Shown here: piece after piece, positions 22,916 through 35,426 of the stretch
How the letters are laid out: every line of letters begins with the position of its first letter
Position numbering within the stretch: the stretch's first letter is position 1
Assembly: GCA_029204225.1 (NCBI GenBank)
Contig: CM055095.1
Location: 20,079,348 to 20,143,347, forward strand
DNA length: 64,000 nucleotides
DNA from: Diphasiastrum complanatum
Taxonomy: Eukaryota; Streptophyta; Lycopodiopsida; Lycopodiales; Lycopodiaceae
Direction of reading: 5' to 3'
Program-made: the position numbers and the translations under genes
Notes under the pieces: model-generated
Seen by the model: the letters and a program-made list of their open reading frames with translations, nothing else
Database searches by the model: none
What the model was told of the DNA's origin: nothing

Positions 22916-25290
22916 GTGAGGTGATTGCACATCGGATTGAGTTCTTTGGACTTCGCTAGATCCGATCAAAATTTTTGAGCCATAGGAACTTGGTGCCGAC
23001 TGGATTCTGGTCGCAGTGGTGTCTAAGCAGCAATGACACTGCTGGCGTTGGGAACAATGATGGCGTCAACTGCACTTGTAGCTAGCATTACAACAGAAAA
23101 TATATATGGACTTAAGAATCCACGAGCACCATTTAACTCTATTCACTGGGATTACCCTTACTCCAAAGTTAAGAATCAAAGTTTCCTAAGTCAGGTACTT
23201 GCCTGAGAACTATTCCGTGAAGAATTATTAGTTTGCCATAATTCTAATTTATGAACCTAGTTCGTAAACTTGTAGTTAGGATTAACACACCGACAAAATT
23301 ATTCCTTCAACCAATTCTTTGGTTATTAACTGGAGAATTTATAATTCCATTCACACAATTGATTTAGGTAGATTTCCACAAAAATCTCCATTTCAATACC
23401 GAGCACAACTTTAAACTATGCTAAATTTTTCGAAAAATCAGTTTTTGAACCAACTACAGGTTTAACCCAATGGTTACTTACTATTGTGGTTAATCCTTTG
23501 CCAGATTGTTCTTCTACTGGGTTATTTCCACCAACAACACTCCATGCATTTTCCATAACTTCACAGGTTCCACAAACACAAGGTAAAGAATTGTCTTGTA
23601 GGGAACAACATCTCCAGGGAGGTGGATGAATTTTGACAAATCTCAACCTTTATATTTTGCTGCACTTCCAATCTATGTTCAAAATATGCAATTCACAGGA
23701 GGATTTTGAGTATAGAAAACCCCTAATCCTTAGCATGCAATCACCGGAATCATGTACTTATTTATTAAAATCCATACTAATTGCATAAATTGATTTATTG
23801 TCAATCTATCTATGAACATAAACAAGATGACTTGATTTAGAACATTATGGAATGATGGGTGCTTTCGAAACTTTAACTAAGCAGAATTCAACAATGAAAC
23901 AAGCAACCAAAATTTACCATGGCAAATCATTCTACAACAATTGAAAGCTTCCTCAGAAACAAGAAATTACAAATGAATTCACACAAATTCTCAGCATCTC
24001 TACCAAAATCGAACATGTAGAAGAACACTTTACCATCAATTTCGAAGAGCATGCTTCAAACAATAATTAGTGAAACCATATTTGAACTTCTCTTAAGAAA
24101 TTAGCACTCCAATCCGGGATGGAAATCCAAGTGCTTTTCCCTTTCAAATCCAATGTAGAGCTTGCCAACTATTCCACCCAAGACCACATCTTAGCCGAGC
24201 AACATGAGACTTGTAGGAGCAAAACCACCCCATCTTGCCAAACCTAGACCCCCTCCGGGTGAGCCATGCCATTTGAGTACTAGAGGAGAAGAGAGCATAT
24301 GGTAACCTAAACCTTCATGTCAATGGGCGAGTTTCTACCCCAAATATAGAGGGTATAGACCTGTGCATGAACTCATGCAATCCCCATGCAATCCAACTAT
24401 AAATAGGTCACAGCTCCCATGTAGTCCTCATGCATACAGTAGTCACATGTACGTGCACTACTCCACATGTCTCAATTGGAGTGCCTGGGTCCTCTCAAAG
24501 TCATTAGTTGTAAACTAGCCTTGACATTAAATAAAATTGAGGTGTAACTAACAATCTCGAAATAAAAAATTTGCAGGCTAGCATGCCGACATGCTAACTT
24601 TTACAACTTCAAGGACAATTTTGTTTAAATAAAAGTGAACTTGTAATTATAGAGTAACAAAGTATTCTGTGATGGACCTATTTAGGGTTTGATAGATAGT
24701 CACATTTTTTAAGTATGCATCAAAACCATCATTCTTGTTCTTAAAAAATCATGTAGTGGCATAGAAAGAGTAGCACACCATGTGCTACTATTTTGTTGGA
24801 GCATGTCATGGAAAAAACTCGCAAAACTCGCAAAATGTCAAAACCCTTCCATATGAATTTGGTCGTAACAAGCCAAGCCTCCGAGGTTCTCTTATTCTCT
24901 CCATCTCTCCTTTAGCATAAGCCTCCCTCGGTCTTGTAGATGAAACTCTGTACTCCATCATCAGACACAGGTGCATTTTGGGTCCGGCCCCTCCCGCCAG
25001 CCAATAAGTGAGGTTAATGAGGGCAATGACGGACAAAAAAGCTAGGGTTGACACTTACAAGGCTGCCAAGCCACTTAGTACCCATGGGTTGACACCAACT
25101 TTTAAGCCTAAAAATGGGTTCAAGTCAGGCGTTCACCCCCACTTTAGGAATAAGTCAGTAAGGAGGGTAGACCTTTCGGGAACTGGCAGCCATTGGACGC
25201 CAATAATCTTAGCCCGCAACCGTTGGATCTTACCACGGCTCCTGAACCAACCATCGAGGAGCTGACATCTGGCCGTACTGACACGTGGTT
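22916..25290. other. Intergenic DNA upstream of the PP2C gene; no gene seen
   Basis: 23100-24130 is AT-rich and similar in style to 15-18.9 kb. 24476-24560 is a dispersed copy of 14882-14963. From about 24960 the sequence becomes GC-richer, as expected near a plant promoter. Small frames (23416-23646, 24806-25054, 25008-25265) lack domains. Confidence 0.4.
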
Positions 25291-25308
25291 GCCATCCCAG
25301 TGCGAAGG

Positions 25309-25316
25309 TTTAAAAG
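25309..25316 (+). promoter_or_regulatory. Candidate TATA-like element of the PP2C gene
   Basis: TTTAAAAG sits about 40-80 bp upstream of a purine-rich, ORF-free leader that ends in a splice donor at 25555. The position fits a core promoter, but the motif is not canonical and no start site can be read from sequence alone. Confidence 0.3.
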
Positions 25317-25349
25317 TTGGGCGCGTCGCGCGGGTGTGCCCTAACAGGC

Positions 25350-25554
25350 AGCAGGATAGGGGAAGCGCAGGAGGGGAGCGCTGGCAGCAGCAGCGAAAGC
25401 AGAAGAAAGACAGAGGAAGGAAGAAGAAGGAGACAAGGAGAGCATCGAGGCAAACGACGCGCTCGCAGACAGATCAGCCTGCCTGCCATGCCATGCAATG
25501 CAATGATAATGAAGAAGAAGAAGAAGAGCAGCAGGTGAAGCACACATCCGCAAA
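25350..25554 (+). other. Probable 5' non-coding exon of the PP2C gene
   Basis: Purine-rich leader ending CGCAAAG before GTGAGA (donor at 25555). The matching acceptor is CCATTACAG, ending at 25903, so the 5' UTR intron would be 25555-25903 (349 bp). The exon then continues with AAAG and the ATG at 25908. The exon start is not defined. Introns in the 5' UTR are common in plant genes. Frames in this exon (for example 25193-25576) look like leader composition, not a protein. Confidence 0.45.
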
Positions 25555-25907
25555 GGTGAGATCAAAACACAGATAGAAACAGAGGATTCATTTCTCTGAA
25601 TGAGCTCTTCTCATAGAATTTATCTTCTTCTTCATGGCTCTCGTTATCGGCTAGGCAGCAATGGCCGGTTTCTTTAGGGAAGCGTTTCCTAGCATTTGGG
25701 GTTTTTACCACAATTAGATATTGCCCAAACCCCTAATTTATTAGCGCTATTCAGTGGTAGAGCGCCAATTCCATTTTCTTGGCCCATAAACGTGCTGCCT
25801 TTGCTTTGGTGGAGCATATTTTAAGGCCTTGGATTTGTTAGACCTGCTTTTGGATGATCTAATAATTGTTTGAAAATACTCTGTTGGGGTAAGTCCATTA
25901 CAGAAAG

Positions 25908-28900
25908 ATGAGAAATCTGCAAAATATATCCAAGCTGAAACTCAATATTAACAACTGGATCCATCATGGCCGTGAATTGAAAGTAGTGCTAAAATCGCCA
26001 GACGTAGCTTCTGCTTCCTCAGTGCTTGAGACCTCCTTGCCTCAGTATGCGCCTCGGCATGGCCGTCTTTCTTCTGTGTCTCCTCCCTCATCTTCATCGT
26101 CGGGGACTACTGAGCCTAATTTTGAAAGAGAGTCCACGTTGTCGGTTTCGGAAGCTCTGTCTAGGGTATTTGCCACACCATCTGTCTTTGGACCTACTTG
26201 GCAGAGTTGCAGCTATCATTCATGGCAGCTCCTGCTAGACACAGACCATTCAACTTTATCGAGTGAATCACGGGAAAGGGGCCAGCAACAATGTGCCGCT
26301 AACCCTACATTGGACATGTTTCAAGGGAAACCTGGAAGAGAGTTAAGGAAGAGGCTGAAATGGCTAGACCGGGAATTGGAAGAGTCAAATCAGATTGGCA
26401 GTGCTACACCTCATCAACTTTTCAGGTCTAAGGCTGGCTCTACATTGAGGTTGAATTTCTCCAGACATGCTTCAGAGGCACGCGCTTTGAGGGGAACTTT
26501 CACGAGGAGTGCATGCAGCTTGGTAGGATCTGTGAGCTCTTCCACTGACTCGGTGGCAGATGGCAATCCTGACTTGGAAAGGTAGCAAAAACTCTAGGCT
26601 TTCTCCCTTTTGATATAACTCCCTCCATTGAAACACTTCTTGAAAATTGTAGAGAAATTTAGATCATCTTATAAGCAAAAAAAACAGATGAATAAAACTG
26701 TAAACTTTTTATCCTATTTTTAGGAATCATCAACCATTGCAATCATGTGAATTTTCTCTGGTAATGCAATGCTTACATGCTTCAGAGATGGATGGGTTTT
26801 GATTGCCTTAAGAGTTGAGATATATAAGATTATCATTTCCTCGTTTCTTAGCTTGTTAAATATAAAGTGCGTTCTTAAAGTGAGTTTGTAATTAAAATGA
26901 TCTGGTCAAGGTTTAGTCAAATTTGGGGTATATTTGTTGAATTTTGTTCTATGGGTCAGAATGTTCTTAGCAATAAAAATCATCGCAACTGAATCTTTTC
27001 AAAATTATTCACACCAGAGGCTATGAGAAAGGGATTCAAAAGCTTTTTTTTGCATCTCTCTTTCTCTCTTCAAAGCCTCAAGTGACCTGCCACTCCTATC
27101 AAAAATCTCCCAACACCTGGATCACTCCCATTTAACCTATTTTCTTACCTTGCACTGCTTTCCCAGCGCATCTAAGCGCTCCTTTCGAACTTCATGATGG
27201 AGTTGGTGTTCTTAAGCTTTGTGAGTGGACTACATAAAGGTAGAAGATTGCGTGTATTCTCGTTATGCCAGGTGTTATCCTAGACAAATTATCGAGATAC
27301 GACTCCGCCAGTAATAATGCACTTCTCAGTCAACATCGTTGTCCAATTTGCGGCTGGCTGGTTTTTGCTGTTATTTTTTTAATTAATTACTGGAGTTTGC
27401 CTATAAATAGATAGATTACTATTAGCACATTCTATTGATTTATTTACAACGGGGGATTGGTCCCTAATGATAGGAGTCTATAGGCCTATATTAAAACGGT
27501 CAAGTCAAGGATCGTTTATAGGCTGTGTATGGCTGAATTTCAGCCACCTGTTGGATCCAAGTTCTAGGGAAAATAATTAGCTCATTTATCCATGTCGTGA
27601 TTTCCAAATTTTGAAAATTTATCAGTAAAGTAGGCGATTCATGTCTCTTTCACAAATTCATCCTTATCCTCACTCATAGTTTGGGACCCCCATTAGCTCA
27701 TGATTCCAAAACAGCTTCCTTCAGTATGCAAATTTTTAACAGTCTACTCTTGATAAAACAACATACTTTCACCCTTTTATGCCGTTCCCCCAAAAATTTC
27801 CAAAGAAAAGTTAAAAAAATCCGAATTTATTCTTTTGCATTATGGAAAACTGAGCACCGGCTGCAACTATGAAATTTAGATTCTTGAAATCAAACTTCTA
27901 TAATTTGCATTACAGTTCCTGGCAACTTATGGAAACATGGTTTTCATGCGAATTGGATTGAAAAAATTCAATCAACAATAGATGTTATGATTCATGGTAA
28001 ACATGAAAAAAGACAAAATTCAACAATGTGGGAATTTTAGGGGGTTAAGTTAATAGATAGTTGTATGATGCTTCGAATAAATTGGTGTTGAGCAAGTTAC
28101 TTAACTCTAAACTAATTGATGAGACCTAGAAACTACAAGGGGAAATTAGCTTTTTGATAAGTTTGAATTATTTGGCATAAAATGTAGTGGCATTAGGTCA
28201 TTGAAATATTAATTCTATAAGTTTTTAATCAAATTTGTATTGTGATTCTGAGATCAAGCTTGATTCAAGGAGAAAGGAATGTCCTAGGAGGAAAAGGTCT
28301 CTTTTATAACTTTTTTAACTTGGGGGTACGGAGTAGGGGGTAATAAGTTAGTACCTTCTTAAGTTGAAAGAGACTTAACTTTTTGTTTAGAATACCTCAC
28401 TTGTAGGTGCCGTCTTGTCCTCATAGTAATGTATAATCAATTCTTTTATAATTTCACTGTCAACAATCCATGGTTATACTCTCAGTTCTCTTGTTTCCCT
28501 GCTTATCTCCTGTCTCCTTCCTCCAGGGGTGGTTCTGGTAGGGATTGCTTCCCAAAAGTCTTGTAGGGACTTAAGGGGTTCAACCAGTTGAACTTATCAC
28601 TTTTGGTCAGTAGCTGAAAATGTGCTAGCTTCAAAATTTTCGCATTAAAGATTAGAAAATCAAAATTGGTCCATCTTTCTTGGTATCACCAATTAGTATG
28701 GGGAATTTTACAGGCTTTAATATCGTGCTGATTATGTTCTTCCAGAATGTTACAATTGACCACTAAAAGATAGTTTTTTTTTGCTCGCATTTAGTGGTAT
28801 TGAGGTCGCTGACAAATGTAGAAGCTTTAACTCAAATTCCTGCTGTTATCTGGGAGAAACTTATGTGCGAGGAGGAAACATTTCTTTATGACTCTCATTG

Positions 28901-30388
28901 CTTAGATCAGCTTGGTGCTATGGGATTAGGGTGTCATACACTCTTAAGTTGAAGAATGAGATTTAGCTCTCTTATGGGTGGCATTGATCTTCATTGATTA
29001 CTTTTAGACTGCCACTGCCAACAATCAATGGTTTCAGTACCGTCTGCACATTTTGTTCATTGTACAAGGTTAGCTTAAAACTTGTTGGGTGTTGTATGCT
29101 ATTGCAACATGAAATTTGATTGTAATTATTTGCTTCAAATTCCTCGTCACATATATAGCTTTTGCAAAGTATCTGATAAAACATCTTGGCAGTGTATCGA
29201 AAGAGCCATGTTCAAGGCTAAGGCTTCAATCAGGCGCATGCTGTTTGCCCCATCCTGAAAAAGAAAAAAAGGGCGGTGAAGATGCCTATTTTATTGCCTC
29301 CACTGAACAAGTTGTTGGAGTTGCTGATGGGGTTGGTGGGTGGGCTGATGTTGGGGTGGATGCCGGCCAGTACGCACGTGAACTCATGGCACAGTCGATG
29401 CTTGCCATTGGAAATGAGCCAAATGGTTGCATTGAGCCTGCCCGAATTTTGAAAAGAGCACATTCAAGGACCAAATGCAAAGGGTCATCAACTGCATGTA
29501 TTCTTGCCCTCTCCAATGATGTAAGCTGTTAAATTCAGCAATATTTGAAGAATCCATTTCTGTATTCCACAGTATTTTGTGATTTCGTTTTGGATAAGCA
29601 TGTTATTTTAGGGTTGAAAGTGTCAACTTTTGGAAGCTGTTGATGTTTTGATTTTTTAATGTTGATAACAGTAGCAATACTAATATTTGGTGATAATACT
29701 TCATGGTATTTACTATTATTCTGCCGGTATTTGCTCTATATCAGGGTCTACGCGCAGCAAATCTTGGTGACAGTGGATTTATTGTGCTCAGAAATGGTCA
29801 GACAGTTTTCAAGTCACCACCACAACAGCATCTATTTAATATTCCTTACCAACTAGAAAATGGTGGCAGTGATCCACCAAGTGCTGCTGAGGTAACGTTG
29901 CTATTTTGCAGGTTTTAATGTCTACTTTTTTCAACGATTCATGGTCTGTTTTAACAGGCTCCTTGCATCACTGCAGCCTTATTTTTTACCAGTTTTTTGG
30001 CATGATATATGCAATTTATTTTGGAAGCTGTGTTGCTGTCCACAATTTTGATCTTATGGAGATTTTTCCACAGGTGTTTTGCATACCTGTGGTTGCTGGA
30101 GATGTTGTGGTTTCAGGTACAGATGGGCTGTTTGACAATTTGTATGACAATGAACTGATCAGCACAGTCGTGCATTCCACAAGAGCTGGCCTGGATCCTG
30201 AAACCACTGCCAGGAAGTTAGCGGATCTTGCTAGATTAAGAGCACAAGATCGAAATCGTCAGACGCCTTTCTCGTCTGCAGCTCAAGATGCTGGTTACAG
30301 ATTCTACGGGGGCAAGATGGATGATATTACTGTCATTGTATCTTATATTACAGATTCAGAGCCTGAAGAAAATGTTGTGACAGTGTAG
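25908..30388 (+). CDS. PP2C-family protein phosphatase (PP2C 55/80-like), four coding exons
   Basis: Coding exons 25908-26581, 29193-29520, 29745-29891 and 30074-30388 join in frame across GT-AG introns of 2611, 224 and 182 bp, giving about 487 residues. Residues 1-224 are a poorly conserved, Ser-rich N-terminal extension, possibly a targeting or regulatory segment. The catalytic domain starts near 230. Metal-binding motifs are intact: EDAYFI (Glu254-Asp255), ADGVGGW (Asp270-Gly271), GTDGLFDN (Asp400) and GGKMDD (Asp466-Asp467); NLGDSG is also present. These fit an Mg/Mn-dependent Ser/Thr phosphatase of the short plant PP2C subgroup that includes Arabidopsis PP2C55 and PP2C80, which differs from the ABA-pathway clade A type. 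Substrate and compartment cannot be read from the sequence. The start is the first Met after a likely 5' UTR acceptor. No lesion is seen. Confidence 0.9.
26582..29192 (+). other. Large second intron of the PP2C gene (after coding exon 1)
   Basis: Donor AAAG/GTAGCA and acceptor CTTGGCAG. The intron interrupts a Ser codon (phase 2), between the N-terminal extension and the catalytic domain. It is AT-rich, has no recognisable transposon, and its short frames (for example 27681-27872) have no domain. Confidence 0.8.
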
Positions 30389-30560
30389 CGGTTGTCTACT
30401 GCCACTTCAGAAGTAGCCTAGCAGTAGGAGATGCTTCTGTACATAAATATTGTTACATTGGCATTATTGAGCTCTATTAAATCAATAATGATCCTCTGTG
30501 TGTTTTGAGGACTTTCACTAAAATTGGTGAGGTTCCATACAGCTAGCAGTTACTGAGGCC
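30389..30560 (+). other. Probable 3' UTR of the PP2C gene
   Basis: After the stop at 30386-30388 comes a T-rich stretch with TACATAAATATTG and a poly(A)-signal-like AAATCAATAATG near 30480. The end of the transcript is not defined. Confidence 0.4.
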
Positions 30561-32632
30561 AACCAATCCTCAAATTGTACAATGCCGACAAACATTTGAT
30601 GCCGTGATTGTTTTAGCTACAAAAGGTTGTATGTAACCCTTGAAGCTATCTGCTTGAGCTGTAAATTTTAACATCTTGCCTACTTTTAGAAAATCCTCTT
30701 ATCAAAGTCCATCATGAACAGTTTCTTTGTTCGTGTCAGTTTTTTGTGGCGGTGGTAGTTTTATGCTTTTCTTTCTACATACATTTCAGTATTGAACCTT
30801 TTCTCCACTCCCAGTGCAATCTGTCTACCCTTTGCTTCTCCATTCTATATTCTGGTTTCCTATTTGTGATGGACCTCAAAACGTCTCATGAACAAGTATA
30901 TGTAAACATGTTTTATTCGTCTACTGCATTATGGGTCTTTACGGTCCAAACTTACTTGCCAATGTTGTCTCTAAATGAGAGTCAAATGCCTTAGCAAATA
31001 TGCCTATTATGCTCCTGTGGATCTACGCGCCTGCAGGTACAAAAGATTGGAGACACAAGTAATGAAAAGCAATCACAAAACAATCACAAGAGCATAGGAG
31101 TTACTGCTATAATTCAATCAGTGTCATATTGCATTCTCATCATTATATTCAAGAGACATGTACATGCCAAGAACATGGCCTCATAAGGCCTCATGCAGGA
31201 AAACAAAAACAGGCCTTAAGCCCTTGCTCACAACCGCCCATTAGCAGCCGACTTTCACAGGACCTGGACATGACCTAACTAGGTTTATGAACTCACAGCC
31301 ACCACAATCCTGTTGAACTGATGACGGTGTAACTTTTAGCAATCAATTGTATCGAGCACGAGAACCTCCTCGATCTAATTGTGTTCTTAAATTTACTAAT
31401 GTGCATTTGAAGGTTGCTTTCAAACATTAAAACGAAATACTTTAGTGAAGTGCCTAAGAATACTTTTTGGACATACATGTTGAATGCGATTGTGGAATCT
31501 CATCCTCTAACGACCTGCTTGAAAAAATCTGAGTCATGAAAATGGCGTCTTTTTTGTGAACCATTCCGCTGTGATCCACCCTCTTGAGTCACAGTTGCTC
31601 TCGTCGAAGACATTGACTATTCCTACCTTCTTAATGGTAGCATCACTTTACAAATCACTTTCACTCGCTGCAGAGAGAGGAATGTTCCAGTTCAACCTCC
31701 TGGATCTGAAATGCACAGATGAGCGAGCTTTCCATTTCTATTGCAGTTGGGAAGGCCGAAATTTAAGGGCTTTGAAAAATGATCCAAGATTACCTTGGTG
31801 TTTGAACCCGAAAGTCCAAGTGGTTGGGGGTGGTTGTAGTTGCTCTCTAAATAAATGTAGTTGATGGTAGCATGCTTTTTGATATATCTCAATCTGCTGT
31901 TGCCATCGCTACGAAGTATCAACTACCAATTATCACCTTATAATATACGTAATGATATTACTTATAATATACGTAATGATATTCTTAAGATCAAGAAAGA
32001 CACTAAAAAAAAATAAATTAAATGTTAATATTCCTCTCAAGTTTCTAAGCTTCAATGACATGGCATGGTTGGCCTTTTATGATATCCATTCTTGATCCAA
32101 ATTTTGCTACTATTATTGCAGATGGGATGGGCAAGAAATAGAGCCTTTTATTTTGAAATAAGAAAATGGAATTCCTAAAGTTGTATATGTTGTGTAGTGC
32201 TCTTTCGCTCTAATATATAATAATCACATTTGCATCTCAAACATTTTGCTCATATTAAAGCTTTCTTATTTCACTCATAATGACATTGAATAAGAAATCT
32301 GACATAAAAAACAAACTTGTACTTGCATCTACAAGATAAATTTATCCATTGACCAAATAAATAAACCTAGAAATATCTCTTGAATTTATCAATTGTGCTC
32401 TAACATTACCAAAAGTTTTTGTATTCTTCTTAGAAAAAGAGTGCACTCGACTTGAAGCTCAACATGAAGGTATAAACTTTTTCATTTTCACAAAGATACC
32501 AAACAAAACCCTTTGAGCAAGGCATAGCCTTAGACCTTCATACAACATCAAAACACTACAAAACTTTAGAGATATTCATCCCAGACTTACTCAAGAAACG
32601 ACATGGTTTTGCTCCCTACCATACTCATGCAA
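30561..32632. other. Intergenic DNA; no gene seen
   Basis: A 22-24 bp unit (CTTATAATATACGTAATGATAT) is present twice in tandem at about 31938-31985. A 102-codon frame at 31556-31864 has no recognised domain and no splice or promoter context. Nothing else stands out. Confidence 0.4.
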
Positions 32633-32637
32633 TGTTA

Positions 32638-33294
32638 TGTGAAAATTGTCAACATTTCCTTGACTAGTTTTAGGCCAAATTTGGTAATTTTGGCATATAG
32701 TTTAGGATCTAACCTTTCACACGTGTGGAAGAGGTCTAGATACTTTTATTTTAGTATATATTTCATATTGAAGAAGTGTCAAACTTCAGGACCTTCGAAA
32801 TGACACCAAAATCATGTCATTTGGACATATAGGCCAAAATTGGCTATCTTAGGCTAGTGGTGCCCTAAAATTGGGTCCTAAGTTTTAGAGAGAGGAGAGA
32901 GAGTCATCTCGCTCACCTATATTAGGTTGAATTTCGTGGAGAAACAGGCTGAAGAAACTTATGTACAGTTTCATTGAGATGAATAGATCATTGTCAATGT
33001 TTCTTCCTCCATTGTAAGCATTGTTGTGTGTATTGTCTTCAAGCTCTTGTGTATGGTCTTAGGTGCTTTCCAAAAGTGGTAAGCTACTATTGTAGGGCTG
33101 GTATGCTGTTTTTTTTGGCCGCCCTCAGTACCTTTGAATAGTTTCTTGAGTTCTGAGAATGCTTGTTCAAGTTCTTGTGCATCAAATGTAGCATTAGGAT
33201 GCTTTGCCATTTCTAGCTTTTGTAGCTTGTTGTGCAAAGATCTTAGCTAGAACATTTGGGATCTTAGATCCATTCAAGATCCATTTTTTTCACA
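32638..33294 (+). repeat. 5' LTR of copia element D
   Basis: It starts TGTGAAAATTGTCAACATTT and ends TTTTTTCACA, immediately followed by the primer site TGGTATTAGAAC (33295-33306). At 657 bp it is 38 bp longer than the 3' LTR, partly because the 3' copy has lost a short block around 37998 (the counterpart of 33130-33170). Confidence 0.9.
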
Positions 33295-34224
33295 TGGTAT
33301 TAGAACTGGCTGGCCGCTATTTTTAGTAAGGTCTCCAATTATGGTGATATTTGGATGTTTGATCAAGTTCTAGCTTGATTATACATTGCATTGTTGATCA
33401 AATCTTACTAACCTTTGTTTGTTGAGTTGAACTTGTGGATCGAAACATATTTCAGGTCTATCGAAGATCAGAGGCCAAGAAGAAACTATTTTGGATCAGA
33501 TCACCACACCTAATCATTTGTTGATTGTGAGGCTTGCGCATATTCGATACTAACAATGTTTTGTTCAATCTATTGTTCACAATCTCCACTTTTGTGGATA
33601 AACACTCTCCTTAAGTGGATGAACACTCTCCTTAAAGGGATGGAATTCTCCTTAAGTGGATGAAAAATACTCTTTGAGTGATTTTGTAATTCTCTAAAAG
33701 GATGAGCAAAGCTCCCACTTGGTGAAAGATCTCCTTTTGGGTGAACAGATTGTCAGCAATCTTTTGCATAAATTTTGGTGTACTTTGTTGAGCATGTAAG
33801 TAACTCTCCTTATGTAATTTGATTGGAGCATTTGTTGGAAGGTTTTAACCATCAATATCTTAGTGTGTTGATCATATGTTGATCAAGTTTGTTAAATTCT
33901 AGGTATTCTTGACAACCTAGTCTTGTGTATTTTCTAAGAATGCAAGTAACTCTTCACACCATAACTTGATTTGGTCACTTGCTAGAAAGTTTGAGAGCTT
34001 AAGTGTTCAGGTTGGTTTGAGTTTTAATCCATTCTTAGTGTGTGCAAAGTGTTGTATGTGTCTCAATCTTCCTTTCTATGCTTGGAAACCAGCCAGGTTC
34101 AAGATAGAAGTGTTTTAGGGTCCTAGATTTTCTGAGATCTCCTTATCCATCATTTGTTGAGAGAAAAGTGAGTGCTAGGTGCATTAGGACAAAACCTAAA
34201 AAAAGTTGAAGAATCATTATATTC

Positions 34225-34790
34225 ATGGCTTCCAATGGTGGGATCATGTTAGAAACTAATGATAGGTTGAGTTTATCAAACTACTCTACCTGGAAAGTGA
34301 GGATGGAGTCCTTACTTGAGTTGAATGAACTAATGGACATAGTTGCAGGAACTGAAGAGAGACCACCCACAATTCAAGAGCAATAAAGGTTTGATAAGAA
34401 GGCTAAAAGGGCTCTTCATATCATTAAAATGAATGTTACCAATGAACTACTCAAGGAAGTTGGTAAGTGTCAAAGTGCAAGTGAGGCATGGAATGCCTTG
34501 AAGAAGCTCTTTGAATCAAAGTCCACATCTAGGGTATTGACCCTAAGGAGGCAAATATTTTCTAGTAGACAAAGAGAAGGAGAAAGTGCTCATGCATTTG
34601 ACTTGAGGGTGAAGTCCTTAAGTGATGATCTAGCATGCATTGATGAAAGTATAGAAGATGGTGAAATAGTCCAGGTTATGTTGAATGGTTTGCTAGATGA
34701 ACATGCTAACCTTGTGCAAAGTTTTGCCATTCAAAGAATCTTGCCAAGTGTGGTTGACTTGCAAGAAATTTTCTTGGTTTAAAGAATATA
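34225..34790 (+). pseudogene. Gag of copia element D
   Basis: Starts at 34225 (MASNGGIMLETNDRLSLSNY), closely related to the gag of element B. An in-frame TAA at 34384-34386 interrupts it. The same frame resumes with MNVTNELLKEVGKC and runs to a stop at 34780-34782; the reading then continues one frame over. In intact relatives this UBN2-type gag forms the particle. The lesions make it non-functional as it stands. Confidence 0.85.
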
Positions 34791-35389
34791 GGTTGCAATC
34801 AAAGCTTGATGGTGCATCCTTGCAAGGTGGACGTGAAGAGGCTTTCTTCACAAAAGTCAAAGCCAAAGGCAAAGGTAAAGACAAAGGAAAATGGTCCAAA
34901 GGTGGTAACTCAGATCATGATGATTACTCCTCCTCCTCCTCTTCTACTTCTTTTAGAAAGAAAGAAAAGTCAAAGTTCAAGTGCTTTTATTGTGGGATAA
35001 AAGATCATTTTGCTAATGAATGCCATAAGAAGAAAAGAGAGCAAGGTGAGAGGCAAGGAAATCTAGCAATAGATGAAGAAGAAGATAACATTTTTGAATC
35101 TCTTGTTATGACTTCAAGTTTGCTTGCAAATATAGATGGGAATGATCCTCGGTGGATTGATAGTGGAACCTCATCTCACATGACAAGACTTAAGGAATAC
35201 TTTTCATCCTTATTATCTTATGAGGGAGAGAGCAACATCATCTATACTGCAAATGATGATCAATGTGACATCAAAGGCATAGGCACAATTCCTATTTCTC
35301 TTTTGACAAATATGAAAGCTAATCTTGAGAATGTATTGTACATTCCTTCAATCACTAAGAACTTGCTTAGTGTTAGTCAAATGATTTGA
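34790..35389 (+). pseudogene. Nucleocapsid and protease of copia element D
   Basis: Frame 34697-35389, taken from about 34790. A Lys/Gly-rich linker leads to an intact CCHC knuckle, CFYCGIKDHFANEC (about 34982-35023), then the aspartic protease with WIDSGTSSHM: the catalytic Asp is present but Ala of the usual DSGA is Thr. The domain ends with NVLYIPSITKNLLSVSQM and a stop at 35387-35389. It lies in the +1 frame relative to gag, so one frameshift separates them. Confidence 0.85.
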
Positions 35390-35426
35390 CAACGAGCTTG
35401 ATGTTGAGTTCATTGGAGATGCTTGT

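Noticed and set aside
25193-25576. 127-codon frame upstream of PP2C
   Set aside because: Purine-rich low-complexity reading overlapping the probable 5' UTR exon and its donor site.
25739-25790. tRNA-like D-arm (AGCGCTATTCAGTGGTAGAGCGCC) in the PP2C 5' UTR intron
   Set aside because: The D-stem pairs, but there is no convincing anticodon loop, T-arm or acceptor stem, so this is not a tRNA gene; at most it is a tRNA-derived fragment.
31556-31864. 102-codon frame
   Set aside because: No recognisable domain and no supporting context.
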